A stretch of DNA of 7,829 bases from Candidatus Zipacnadia bacterium (GTDB lineage Bacteria > Armatimonadota > Zipacnadia > Zipacnadales > Zipacnadaceae), in NCBI GenBank assembly GCA_029821255.1, contig JALGTS010000044.1, positions 1 through 7,829 of the forward strand, given 5' to 3'. Below the pieces are notes generated by a model. The model was given only the letters and a program-made list of their open reading frames with translations. It did no database searches and was not told the DNA's origin. This document shows, piece after piece, positions 1 through 7,287 of this stretch. Every line of letters starts with the position of its first letter. The stretch's first letter is position 1. Made by a program: the position numbers and the translations under genes.

Positions 1-159
1 CGAGGAATAGCTACCCGCGTCCTGGCGCACAAGGCACAGGATAGTGCTGTCTTGCACTTCTTACACCGTACACCGCCACTTACCTCACCGAAGCAGATAG
101 CCACTGATACTTCCCAGCGGCTTCGGCTTGTGATAGAATATCAGCAGTGCAATGGATGA
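1..159 (+). CDS. 3' end of an unidentified gene upstream of lptC (partial)
   Basis: Frame 1 is open from the first base to a TGA at 157-159, giving 52 visible codons that end in LVIEYQQCNG. The other two plus-strand frames are closed by stops within the first 50 bases. The stop lies 8 bases inside lptC (ATGGATGA), the kind of overlap seen between coupled genes, and lptC has no clear Shine-Dalgarno site of its own, which fits re-initiation by ribosomes finishing this gene. I do not recognise the fragment. Genes that often precede lptC in other bacteria include kdsC and kdsD, but no motif of either is visible here. With so short a piece, a chance open frame remains possible. Confidence 0.5.
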   Translation, partial: RGIATRVLAHKAQDSAVLHFLHRTPPLTSPKQIATDTSQRLRLVIEYQQCNG

Positions 160-853
160 GAAAGCCCCATGCCAACCCAACCGGAAGCTCATCGGCGCAA
201 TTATCGTTGTGGGGTGTGCTGTGCTGGGAGTGGTAGCAGCACTTACTTGGCCCCGCCCGCCTCAAGAGTCAACCCCAGTACCCGGGCAGGCCCAGCAGCA
301 GCCCGGAATAACCATCCAGCAGCCGGTACTTAAGCATATGGAGAAGGGCCAATTGGCCTGGCAAGCCCAATTGGGGGAACTTCATATCGCCGCTGGCGGT
401 CAAATGCTTGAGGCTAAAGGTCTGGAAGAGGCCATCATCTACAGCCAGGCTGGAGAGCCTCTGGTGCGCGTGACTGCTGACCAGATTACCGGACAGACCG
501 GTCGCCGCGACTTTGAGGTGAGCGGGAATGTACGAGTAGTCTCATACCAAGCTGCAATCATCACCACGGACAAACTGAGGTGGAATCAGGAGCAGCAACT
601 GCTTTCCTGTCCCGACACCGTGGAAGTGAAGACCAAACAAGCTATTATTATAACCAGCGGACTGGACTATTTTGTGGCTCAGGACCTGGTCAGATGCCCA
701 GGACAAGTTACAATGTACGCGGGGGAGAACACCGTAGTAGGCAGCAACCTGGAATACAATGTCGCTACTGGCAACTTCCGCCTGGAGAAGATTCAGATGG
801 TCTTCCACGCCGAAGAGGCCAAGAAAAAGCTCAAGGAGCTGCGTCCGCAATGA
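152..853 (+). CDS. lptC: LptC-like LPS export protein, inner-membrane anchored
   Basis: The 233-residue product has a short basic N-terminus, one membrane segment at about residues 13-32 (LIGAIIVVGCAVLGVVAALT), a Pro/Gln-rich linker to about 55, and then a beta-rich periplasmic domain. The strand pattern is that of the LptC/OstA fold: FEVSGNVRVV at 121-130, then ITTDKLRWN, SCPDTVEV at 152-159, a further block CPGQVTMYAG at 182-191, and VVGSNLEYNVATG at 195-207. In known systems LptC is held by the LptBFG transporter and passes LPS to LptA. It is longer than E. coli LptC (about 190 residues), the extra length being the linker and the last repeat. ATG 152 is the only start available, because an in-frame TAG lies at 134-136. 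No good ribosome site is visible, and coupling to the overlapping upstream frame is likely. The stop overlaps the next start as ATGA. Family assignment is by pattern, not by search. Confidence 0.85.
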   Translation: MDEKAPCQPNRKLIGAIIVVGCAVLGVVAALTWPRPPQESTPVPGQAQQQPGITIQQPVLKHMEKGQLAWQAQLGELHIAAGGQMLEAKGLEEAIIYSQAGEPLVRVTADQITGQTGRRDFEVSGNVRVVSYQAAIITTDKLRWNQEQQLLSCPDTVEVKTKQAIIITSGLDYFVAQDLVRCPGQVTMYAGENTVVGSNLEYNVATGNFRLEKIQMVFHAEEAKKKLKELRPQ

Positions 854-1668
854 GATATTTCAAACTGGCTACCGCACTCAGCCTTGTGCTGCTTATGTGC
901 CTGCTGGCGGTGCTATCTTTGCCAATAGCCGCCCAGAACGCAGGCAAGCAGAAGACCTCGGCACCGCCTACACCACCCAAACTTGATACTCCAGCCCCGG
1001 AGACTGAAAAAGCCGCAGCAGAGACTAAGGCCGACGACATTGTCAAGATTGAGCACGCCGACCTGCTGCAATACGACGCAACCAAAGAAGTGTACTACCT
1101 GTCGGGCAATGTTATCTTCAGTCACCGGGATATGAAGATGCACTGCGACGAGGCCTGGTATGACGAGGCCAAGGACACGGCACGGGCTACCGGTCATTTG
1201 CGCATTGTAGACCCGGAGGCGACTATAACTGGTGATGTGGCCGCGGCCAACTTCAACACCGAGGTTGCTACGCTGACTGGCAATGTGACGGTAGTCGCCC
1301 AGAAAAAAGTGGAGAAAGCCAAAAACTCCCAGAATGAGCAAGAAAACCTCAGCAAATTTGAAGAATACCGCCGCAGGAAAACCACCATTACCTGCCCGAA
1401 GATCGTCTATCAGTACAATGATAAAATTAAGAAGATAATCTTAAGTGGACCAGTGAAGGCGGTCCAAGAAGATAAGACCGCCTGGGCAGACAATGCCGTC
1501 TATGAAGAGCTAACCGACATTATCATCCTGACTGGAAATGTCCGCGTTACTACGCAGAAGGGCGAAGAGTTTCGCGCACCCGAGGTGGTCATTGCGGTAG
1601 AGGAAGAATGGATGAAGGCCAAAAATGTCAGCGGCATCACTTTTCGTCAACGCGAAGAGACCGAATAA
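850..1668 (+). CDS. lptA: LptA/OstA-like periplasmic LPS transport protein
   Basis: The 272-residue product has a signal peptide (residues 1 to about 28, hydrophobic core LSLVLLMCLLAVLSL, probable cleavage near PIAAQ), a Pro/Ala/Lys-rich linker to about 60, and an OstA-type beta domain. The domain is built of repeated strands with an L-S/T-G-N/P-V signature: YLSGNVIF at 83-90, TLTGNVTVV at 141-149, ILSGPVKAV at 197-205 and ILTGNVRVT at 226-234. In known systems LptA forms the periplasmic bridge that carries LPS from LptC to LptD. A Lys/Glu-rich stretch at about 151-178 interrupts the repeats, and the protein is much longer than E. coli LptA (185 residues). The start at 850 is chosen because it gives the signal peptide, overlaps the lptC stop as ATGA, and is preceded by AAGGAG at 833-838 (11-base spacer, rather long). 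The frame is open further upstream, but that part shadows lptC. No lptB follows; the next gene is convergent. Confidence 0.85.
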   Translation: MRYFKLATALSLVLLMCLLAVLSLPIAAQNAGKQKTSAPPTPPKLDTPAPETEKAAAETKADDIVKIEHADLLQYDATKEVYYLSGNVIFSHRDMKMHCDEAWYDEAKDTARATGHLRIVDPEATITGDVAAANFNTEVATLTGNVTVVAQKKVEKAKNSQNEQENLSKFEEYRRRKTTITCPKIVYQYNDKIKKIILSGPVKAVQEDKTAWADNAVYEELTDIIILTGNVRVTTQKGEEFRAPEVVIAVEEEWMKAKNVSGITFRQREETE

Positions 1669-1701
1669 AGCCACAGAGCCCGGAGTCCACCTCAGTAACC
1701 C

Positions 1702-2841
1702 TTAGTAGAGTCGGTCAATCCGCTCCTTGAACAGCGCCCGCCTGATGTTCTGAGTCACCTCAATGGCGGTATCACCGATTGATTTGCCCACTAACGCGGC
1801 GTCTTCCCGATAGACGGTAAGCACTATTTCCCCCCGAGCAGCTACCGCAGTGTGCCCCTCATCATCGCGGGTCAGCCCGAACTCGTAAGCGCCCGCCCCG
1901 TTGCGCAAAAGCTGCGTTAGTACTTCAACCATCCGTTGGGCGCGGGCCTCGATGTCTCCTCCTGCTGGCGCACAGTTGAAGGCAAACAGAGGTTGACCCC
2001 AGAGCTTGAGGATCTGCGCTGGTTGGCCATTGATCTCGCCGGTTTCCACAATGGGCGGGTCCCACTTGGTAACTGCGCGGCGGTTGATGTCCACACCAGC
2101 CTCATTCAGCAGCTTGATCAGATCGGCAACTCGCTTCTTGGAGAGAGGGTGAGTCTGAAAGATGCCCAAATTGGGGTCGGGAACGTGCCGCTCCTCGCGA
2201 GCCAATCGCTCCATAAACGTCAATAGCCCGACAGGATTGTAGCCAGCCTCTATCAGATAGTGAGCAGCATTCTTGTCGGCCCGACTCTCAATCTCAATTG
2301 AGTAGGTGGACAACACACCTCGCGTCACCACCTGCCCCGCAGTCAGCACCCCATATGTCACCTCGTCATCACGCCCAGTGAGCACGGCAACCAGGACGGC
2401 CGCCGCCGTAGCCAAAGACATATCCTGAGCGCGCTTGAGTTGGTCAAGCGCGTCGTATGTGCAGTTATGCGCCATCTCGTGAGCGATAACGCCAGCCAAT
2501 TGCGCCTCGGATTCAACGTTATCCAATAAACCTTTGTTGACAAAGATATAGCCCCCCGGTACAGTGAATGCATTGACCTCTTCATCGTCAAGCAAGTAAA
2601 CCTTGTACTTCAGGTTTGGTCGCTGCGTATGGGGGACCAGCCGCGCTACTATCTCTTCAATGTGCCGCTGAGCTTCCTCGTCTTTGTACAACTTATTGTC
2701 TTTGAGGATAGCCTCAACGGCACGCTCTCCTACCTTCTTTTCGTACTCCTCGCTCCACTGGCGTGCAGCCGCCGGTACTGCGCCCAGTACCAGCAGTAAT
2801 ATAACCCCAACCAGCAATTTGTAGTTATAAAATCGTTTCAT
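1702..2841 (-). CDS. Exported M48-family zinc metallopeptidase
   Basis: This 379-residue protein starts with a clear signal peptide (about 1-26, ending AVPAAA before RQW) and no lipobox cysteine, so it should be soluble in the periplasm. The M48 core is complete: NAFTVPGGYIFV at 90-101, the zinc motif HEMAH at 121-125, the likely third ligand E185 in ESRAD (ExxAD), and THPLSKKRVADL at 230-241. All residues expected for activity are present. After about residue 260 there is a further domain of roughly 115 residues without TPR-like repeats (see findings). Family members degrade misfolded envelope proteins; E. coli BepA acts on stalled LptD, which gives a possible link to the convergent lptCA genes 33 bases away. 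The start has a strong site, GGTGGAGG at 2847-2854 with a 5-base spacer. The gene follows the GT-C gene by 77 bases on the same strand and may be co-transcribed. The family call is firm; the substrate is unknown. Confidence 0.95.
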   Translation of the reverse strand: MKRFYNYKLLVGVILLLVLGAVPAAARQWSEEYEKKVGERAVEAILKDNKLYKDEEAQRHIEEIVARLVPHTQRPNLKYKVYLLDDEEVNAFTVPGGYIFVNKGLLDNVESEAQLAGVIAHEMAHNCTYDALDQLKRAQDMSLATAAAVLVAVLTGRDDEVTYGVLTAGQVVTRGVLSTYSIEIESRADKNAAHYLIEAGYNPVGLLTFMERLAREERHVPDPNLGIFQTHPLSKKRVADLIKLLNEAGVDINRRAVTKWDPPIVETGEINGQPAQILKLWGQPLFAFNCAPAGGDIEARAQRMVEVLTQLLRNGAGAYEFGLTRDDEGHTAVAARGEIVLTVYREDAALVGKSIGDTAIEVTQNIRRALFKERIDRLY

Positions 2842-2918
2842 TTAAGCCTCCACCTAATATAGACACTTCAGAGCCCGGGAAGTTCAATGGTCTGCAGCGG
2901 GAGATGCCTATTTTGCCC

Positions 2919-4649
2919 TCACTTGACCACTCGGTAGATTTGCAAACCATCACCAACAAACGCTAATTTGAGCTCAGGCAGACCAACACTGGGGTCCCAC
3001 GGTGCATCCGGCTTGAACTGTCCACCCGCTGCCATGCCTTGCTGAAGAAGCTGCTCCTGCGGGCCGTAGTAGACAAAGTCAGCGCCGGTCCTTTGTAGAA
3101 TCTGGCGGCGCACCGCCGGCTCCTGGCCCGGCCAGTAGAAGTAGCCAACCAACCGTAGCATCACTCCAAAATCAAGTGTCTCGGACCAGTGCCCGGCTAC
3201 AACGCGACAGGGAGTATGGGCGGGAATGTGACTGCCCGTCAGCGAAGAAGATAGTACTATTGCACCATCGGGGGCGTTAGCCGCCAACCAGCTCAGCGCT
3301 GTCTTCTCAGCCTGTGACAGGTAGGCCGGGGGCATTAGGTAGCGCAGCAGGTCCACATTATTGACAGATAGGTGATCAAAGCAGTCCGCCAAAAACAGTA
3401 CATTAGATGGCACAGTCAGCAGCAAAAATACAAGCAATATCAGGGCAAATGAAACCCGGGCGGCCAGCCGCTGGTGCACCTCAACCAGTGCTACGGCGGC
3501 CAGAAGGCACAGCGGCAGGTGCAGCCCCTCAATGAGCTTGCGCTGAAATGACACCGGCAAGTACAGCAACCCAAAGCCCAAAGCAGCCCAGACTATCGGA
3601 AAGAGCAGCTCTCGGCTAAACTTCGCCCTCGTCTGACCAGATGTTGCCTTGCACCAGAGGGCGATCACAATTGCTCCGGCTACCGCCAGCAGGAAAACCA
3701 AGCCATATCCTATGGCGTAGTCCCAGGGCATCGCTGATGGGGTCGGTGAAGCCGCCTTCTGGGCATAGGCTGGATCGACGGAGATCGTATAATAGGTCCA
3801 CAGCGGTCCGGGAAGACCTAACAGAGCAACGACGGCATATCGGGCCGCTGCCATCCGCCATGTCATTACGCCCTGCGTAGCGGCGAACACAAACCAGACA
3901 AACAACACCAAATAGACAACCACGACATCATAGGTATGAACGTTCCCCAGAATCAACAACAGTACTCCACTCGGGATCACACTGCTCCATCCCGTACTGC
4001 GCGCAGCCCGTAACCCGTAGCGGAATACCAGACACAGCAGCCCCATTGAGATGACAAACAACGGATTGAGTAGCAGCGACAGAAAGGTCACCGCCTCGGG
4101 CTGGGCCTGCCAGCCGTAGGCCACATCCATCGGTCGCAGGCTACCCCATGCGCCCAGGGGCAGGCCCGACATTCTGGCCTGTAGATAGACAATCCACCCC
4201 AACCCCGACGAAAATACCGCTATTGCCACCGCTGTCAAGCGGATTCTCATATTAGTAGTCAGCTCCGCCACCAGCAGGTAGAATGCTCCTAACAGGAATA
4301 TCCCACCCAGAAAGCGAGCCAGATGAAAGACCAGGACTGGAGCCAGGCCGGTGAGGCCGGAGAACCGACCCAACAGGATTAGAAAGATATTGAAAAAGTG
4401 CGGATTTTGGGGAGCTATCGTGTAGTGATTTGCCAGCAACCACTGACCGGCAGCAGCCTGTCGCATCCATGCCAAATAGACGTTGCCTTCGTCCACTCCC
4501 CACAAAAAGCCGCAAAAATACTCCCCCGGATTGGCCATCTGAACGGCCCTGCCATATGGCAGTAGTGTCAGAACCATAACACCGGTGGCTATACCTATTA
4601 CCAGCAGCCATTCTTTGCGGCTGACTTTACCTATCTGCTCTGCTTGCAT
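2919..4649 (-). CDS. Multi-spanning GT-C-like membrane protein, probable glycosyltransferase
   Basis: From the ATG at 4649 the product has 576 residues. A first membrane helix (about 14-31) is followed by an outside loop with GVDEGNVYLAWMRQ at 51-64. The acidic pair D53-E54 in the first loop is where GT-C glycosyltransferases carry catalytic acid residues. About ten further hydrophobic segments follow, up to about residue 420, with GNVHTYDV at 235-242 and FQRKLIEGLHLPL at 368-380. The last 130 residues look soluble and extracytoplasmic and include TGSHIPAHT at 471-479 and GHWSETLDF at 486-494. GT-C enzymes transfer sugars from polyprenyl-phosphate carriers on the outer face of the membrane. 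No specific family name is recognised, and donor and acceptor are unknown. A TTG at 4661 (4 more codons, with GAAGAG just upstream) is an alternative start. The YfhO gene ends 36 bases before the ATG, which suggests one operon. Confidence 0.75.
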   Translation of the reverse strand: MQAEQIGKVSRKEWLLVIGIATGVMVLTLLPYGRAVQMANPGEYFCGFLWGVDEGNVYLAWMRQAAAGQWLLANHYTIAPQNPHFFNIFLILLGRFSGLTGLAPVLVFHLARFLGGIFLLGAFYLLVAELTTNMRIRLTAVAIAVFSSGLGWIVYLQARMSGLPLGAWGSLRPMDVAYGWQAQPEAVTFLSLLLNPLFVISMGLLCLVFRYGLRAARSTGWSSVIPSGVLLLILGNVHTYDVVVVYLVLFVWFVFAATQGVMTWRMAAARYAVVALLGLPGPLWTYYTISVDPAYAQKAASPTPSAMPWDYAIGYGLVFLLAVAGAIVIALWCKATSGQTRAKFSRELLFPIVWAALGFGLLYLPVSFQRKLIEGLHLPLCLLAAVALVEVHQRLAARVSFALILLVFLLLTVPSNVLFLADCFDHLSVNNVDLLRYLMPPAYLSQAEKTALSWLAANAPDGAIVLSSSLTGSHIPAHTPCRVVAGHWSETLDFGVMLRLVGYFYWPGQEPAVRRQILQRTGADFVYYGPQEQLLQQGMAAGGQFKPDAPWDPSVGLPELKLAFVGDGLQIYRVVK

Positions 4650-4685
4650 TGTATTGCTCAACCGCTCTTCAGCTTCGTGAACAAT

Positions 4686-6806
4686 TCATCGGCGCACTGT
4701 CATCCACCATCCACCCGCTATTGCTGCCAGCCCCCCAACTGCTACCAGTGTAACAAATAACCCGCATAGAACCGAGGTCGGGTAGTATACCATAAGCACG
4801 CACTGCGCACCGCCGGTAAGCTCCAGGCGCCGAAAAACTCCATATCGGATAGCTGGCGCCGGGTGCGCATCTACAAAGTAGTGCCATCCCGGGTACCAAG
4901 TGTCGGCGACAAGCAGGGTCCCGCCGTTAACCGGAGGCACCTCCAACTCTACATAATTGAGGCCACCTTTGACGGCACTGGGTTCAATCGTCTTGCCCTG
5001 GAGACTTCTTACTCGGAATCGCGACGCACCCTGCAATCGGTACAGATAAGCACCCTCCCCGTGCCACAGGAGCTTCAGGTCCTCATCATATAGCGGCTCC
5101 ATAGAAACAACCCACTTTACCGCAGCATCCTCTAACGCCGGCGAAGCGTAGTTCTCCAGTAGCATCATATTGCCGTTCTCCGCTGGCGCTGGGGGTTCGC
5201 CTTCCAGCTTTTCAGCAAACTCGTAGTAGTCGTCTATTGACAGTGAATCATATCCCTGTGGGCTACAGTAGCCGTAGACAGCAGCCGAATTAGGCGGTAG
5301 CACAGCGTCAGGCGTATGCAACAGGCTCCAGGCGCGACGAGGTGTAATTGCCAGCACCCGCCCCTCGGTCGGATCACAGCGCTGCTGAATCTCCCGCGTT
5401 AGCTCTGTCTGCCGGTACAAGTCAGCAGCCGACTGCATGGGTATGAACCGCCAGCCCCAAGGCAGTAGCTCGCCCAGCAGTACCACAATAAATGCGCTGC
5501 CCAGTAAGTACGCACTGCCGCTGCCCAGACGCTTACCGGCCGAGGTCCTGGCCATCAGATAATCCAGGCCCAGTGCCGCTAACACTGCCACCAGAAAGAT
5601 GTAGAGGAACAGAAAGCGTGTGAAACTGCCCATCGCGCCGATTTTGGGCACCCAGAAGTAAAGCACGCGCGCCAGCGGCCTGCCCATGATCACTGACAGC
5701 ACCACAAGCACAGCGCCAGCAAAACCCCAACTGATGCGGTCACGGCGATAGACGACAGCCATAAACGCCAAAAACAATGTAACCACACCGGCAAATCCAC
5801 AGTGCTCACTGTAGATGATGCCGAATTTGGCGCCCCAGTACTGGTCGCTGGACAACCGGCTGGCCGGCGTGCCTAACGCGTCCGGTGAAACGAAGGTGAC
5901 CAGCTCAAAAGGCCGCAGTAAACGGTGCTGCTGAAACTGCCAGCCTTGCTGGGTGGGAACCTGGCTGCCACGGGGCGAATTCATCCCCAGCTCAACCGTA
6001 GGCAGAATCTGCACCATGCCTAGCATCAATCCCAGCCCGGCACCGGCCCCTACTGGCCACCAGGCCACTGGCCGTTTGCACCCCAGATTGTACAGTAGCC
6101 GGCCCAGCGCATATACCGCAGCGGTCATCCACACATAGGCGGCAATCTGCATATGTCCAGCCAAAAGCGTAAGGCCCAGAGAAGCCGCCAGCAGCACCAT
6201 ACCCCAGCACCGTCGCCCGCGCTGGGTCAACTCAATGCCAGCAAGCACACCCGGCAACCATACCGCACTGGCCACCAGTGTCGGCAGCAGCGCCCATGTG
6301 ACCATAAATCCACCGTATGAGAAGGCCAGGGCGGCAAAAAGCGCAGGAATGACTGTCAGTCTCAACAGGCGACAGAAGTAGAAGGTCAGTAGCCCCGCGA
6401 CGAAAAAATGCAAGGCCAGACTAACTCCCAGAAACTTTGCTGCCGGTAAAATGAGCAATAGCCAATTGATGGGGTAAAATATCGCTGACTGCCCATTGCC
6501 CACCAGGGGGTACCCGCAATACTGATAGGGCGACCACAGTGGTAACTCTCCCCTACAGAATCCTCGCCGCAGTAGCACACGCCACGGATAGAATTGCGCT
6601 ACGCTATCCCACAGTAGCGGATCCCACTGCCGGGCAGGCAGTGCTGGCGCCTGGACGGCCCGCCACGGCACCATCCAGCTTTGATGTTGGACGGTCGCCG
6701 GAACTCTACCCAAGAAAAGACACGGAGCCCAAAAGCCAGCAGCAACGGTGGCTAAGACGGCAACTGCTATCAGGGGCACATATTTACCGCTGCTCCGTTG
6801 AGACAC
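4686..6806 (-). CDS. YfhO-family multi-spanning membrane protein (GT-C-like)
   Basis: From the GTG at 6806 the product has 706 residues. A first membrane helix (about 10-33) leads into the conserved first outside loop with WDSVAQFYPWR at 66-76, GELPLWSPYQYCGYPLVGNG at 86-105 and AIFYPINWL at 108-116, the hallmark of YfhO proteins. LLAGHMQIAAY at 214-224 is another family block. Around ten more hydrophobic segments follow. The C-terminal outside region has YGYCSPQGYDSLSIDDYYEF at 511-530 and, at 630-645, TLLVADTWYPGWHYFV, the usual YPGW ending, then one last helix at about 677-698. In Bacillus and relatives YfhO is implicated in adding GlcNAc from a lipid-linked donor to lipoteichoic acid. A diderm acceptor would differ and is unknown. 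The frame is open to 6896, but those codons overlap the carrier gene and lack a ribosome site, so GTG 6806 is preferred. The carrier gene ends 40 bases upstream. Confidence 0.88.
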   Translation of the reverse strand: MSQRSSGKYVPLIAVAVLATVAAGFWAPCLFLGRVPATVQHQSWMVPWRAVQAPALPARQWDPLLWDSVAQFYPWRVLLRRGFCRGELPLWSPYQYCGYPLVGNGQSAIFYPINWLLLILPAAKFLGVSLALHFFVAGLLTFYFCRLLRLTVIPALFAALAFSYGGFMVTWALLPTLVASAVWLPGVLAGIELTQRGRRCWGMVLLAASLGLTLLAGHMQIAAYVWMTAAVYALGRLLYNLGCKRPVAWWPVGAGAGLGLMLGMVQILPTVELGMNSPRGSQVPTQQGWQFQQHRLLRPFELVTFVSPDALGTPASRLSSDQYWGAKFGIIYSEHCGFAGVVTLFLAFMAVVYRRDRISWGFAGAVLVVLSVIMGRPLARVLYFWVPKIGAMGSFTRFLFLYIFLVAVLAALGLDYLMARTSAGKRLGSGSAYLLGSAFIVVLLGELLPWGWRFIPMQSAADLYRQTELTREIQQRCDPTEGRVLAITPRRAWSLLHTPDAVLPPNSAAVYGYCSPQGYDSLSIDDYYEFAEKLEGEPPAPAENGNMMLLENYASPALEDAAVKWVVSMEPLYDEDLKLLWHGEGAYLYRLQGASRFRVRSLQGKTIEPSAVKGGLNYVELEVPPVNGGTLLVADTWYPGWHYFVDAHPAPAIRYGVFRRLELTGGAQCVLMVYYPTSVLCGLFVTLVAVGGLAAIAGGWWMTVRR

Positions 6807-6810
6807 GCAT

Positions 6811-6818
6811 ACTCCTCC
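6811..6818 (-). promoter_or_regulatory. Shine-Dalgarno site that fixes the YfhO start
   Basis: On the minus strand the sequence GGAGGAGT lies just before GTG 6806. GGAGGA (6813-6818) is separated from the GTG by six bases, which is near ideal. The upstream in-frame candidates (GTG 6896, ATG 6893) lie inside the carrier gene and have no comparable site. An ATG at 6808-6810 is only two bases from the GGAGGA core and out of frame. Confidence 0.8.
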
Positions 6819-6846
6819 GCCAGTGACAAATTGGCAAGCAGGCCCG

Positions 6847-7272
6847 CTATCCCTGATTGGCTGGCCTTTCAATCGCAGCAGTGCCGAGACCATCACTTGA
6901 GTCAGGCTGTGGACCTCTATAACTGGCGGCCAACACCAGAACTCCGGTGCAGATTATGACCAGGCCTACCACTCGCAAGGTCGGCACTGCCTCCTTCAGA
7001 ATAAGCCACGCCAGAAAGGTGACAAAGACATAGTTTATCGCAACAAAGGGGTAGGCATAGCTTACATCTAACCGAGACAGCACAAACAGATACATCAGGG
7101 AACTGAGGCCATAAGCAACAAAGCCAGCCAATACATACCAGTCGCGGAACATCGCCGTGACAACCACAAATGGCGTTTGCGAACCCAGCTTGGCCAGGCC
7201 AAATTTCAGACAAATCTGACCCGCCGCCCCTAACATTATAGCGATTAGCAGCACTGCCAGCGCAATCCACAT
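6847..7272 (-). CDS. Small four-helix DMT carrier, ArnE/ArnF-like (possible lipid-linked sugar flippase)
   Basis: From the ATG at 7272 the product has 141 residues with four membrane segments (about 2-20, 45-65, 70-92 and 99-117) and a polar tail of about 23 residues. The spacing and the blocks GQICLKFG at 18-25, LSRLDVSYAYPFVAINYVFV at 65-84 and LILKEAVPTLRVVGLVIICTG at 90-110 match the ArnE/ArnF branch of the drug/metabolite carrier superfamily. ArnE and ArnF move undecaprenyl-phosphate-aminoarabinose to the outer face of the inner membrane. Two GT-C-like genes lie just downstream, so a flippase role is likelier than drug export, but the substrate is not shown. ATG 7272 has AAAGGA at 7282-7287 and lets helix 1 begin at once. 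ATG 7311 (weak GGA) and ATGs 7326 and 7335 (no site, close behind a strong hairpin) are alternatives adding 13 to 21 residues. The polar tail is not part of the core family. Confidence 0.78.
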   Translation of the reverse strand: MWIALAVLLIAIMLGAAGQICLKFGLAKLGSQTPFVVVTAMFRDWYVLAGFVAYGLSSLMYLFVLSRLDVSYAYPFVAINYVFVTFLAWLILKEAVPTLRVVGLVIICTGVLVLAASYRGPQPDSSDGLGTAAIERPANQG

Positions 7273-7281
7273 AACGGATCG

Positions 7282-7287
7282 TCCTTT
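7282..7287 (-). promoter_or_regulatory. Shine-Dalgarno-like site for the carrier gene
   Basis: AAAGGA on the minus strand lies nine bases before ATG 7272. It is the best ribosome site among the four in-frame ATGs of this gene (7335, 7326, 7311, 7272) and is the reason for choosing the shortest form. ATG 7311 has only a GGA at a four-base spacing. Confidence 0.5.

Noticed and set aside
80..265. Minus-strand ORF across the lptC start
   Set aside because: It is antisense to lptC and the upstream frame, with no ribosome site and no recognisable domain.
580..849. Upstream extension of the lptA frame from ATG 580
   Set aside because: It lies wholly within lptC, encodes a polar sequence unrelated to OstA, and would bury the clear signal peptide that starts at 850.
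913..1341. Minus-strand 142-codon ORF opposite the lptA-like gene
   Set aside because: It is the antisense shadow of a well-supported gene with signal peptide and OstA repeats, and its translation shows no coherent domain.
1669..1701. Possible bidirectional terminator between lptA and the M48 gene
   Set aside because: No stem of useful length and no T run could be found in the 33 bases.
2842..2918. Separate promoter for the M48 gene
   Set aside because: The AT-rich TATATT near the start directly adjoins the ribosome site, leaving no room for a leader, and no -35 box is visible; co-transcription with the upstream genes is as likely.
6625..6643. Inverted repeat CACTGCC/GGCAGTG with a 5-base loop
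   Set aside because: It lies inside the YfhO coding sequence, is only 7 bp, and is within what chance gives in several kilobases of fairly GC-rich DNA.
6784..6810. Tiny ORF (ATG plus seven codons, MRVSTEQR) overlapping the YfhO start in another frame
   Set aside because: Its ATG is only two bases from the GGAGGA core, too close for efficient use; the GTG four bases further on is in the YfhO frame at proper spacing.
6807..6896. Thirty extra N-terminal codons of YfhO from GTG 6896 or ATG 6893
   Set aside because: They overlap the carrier gene by up to 50 bases, have no ribosome site, and encode residues unlike the family's N-terminus, which begins just before the first helix.
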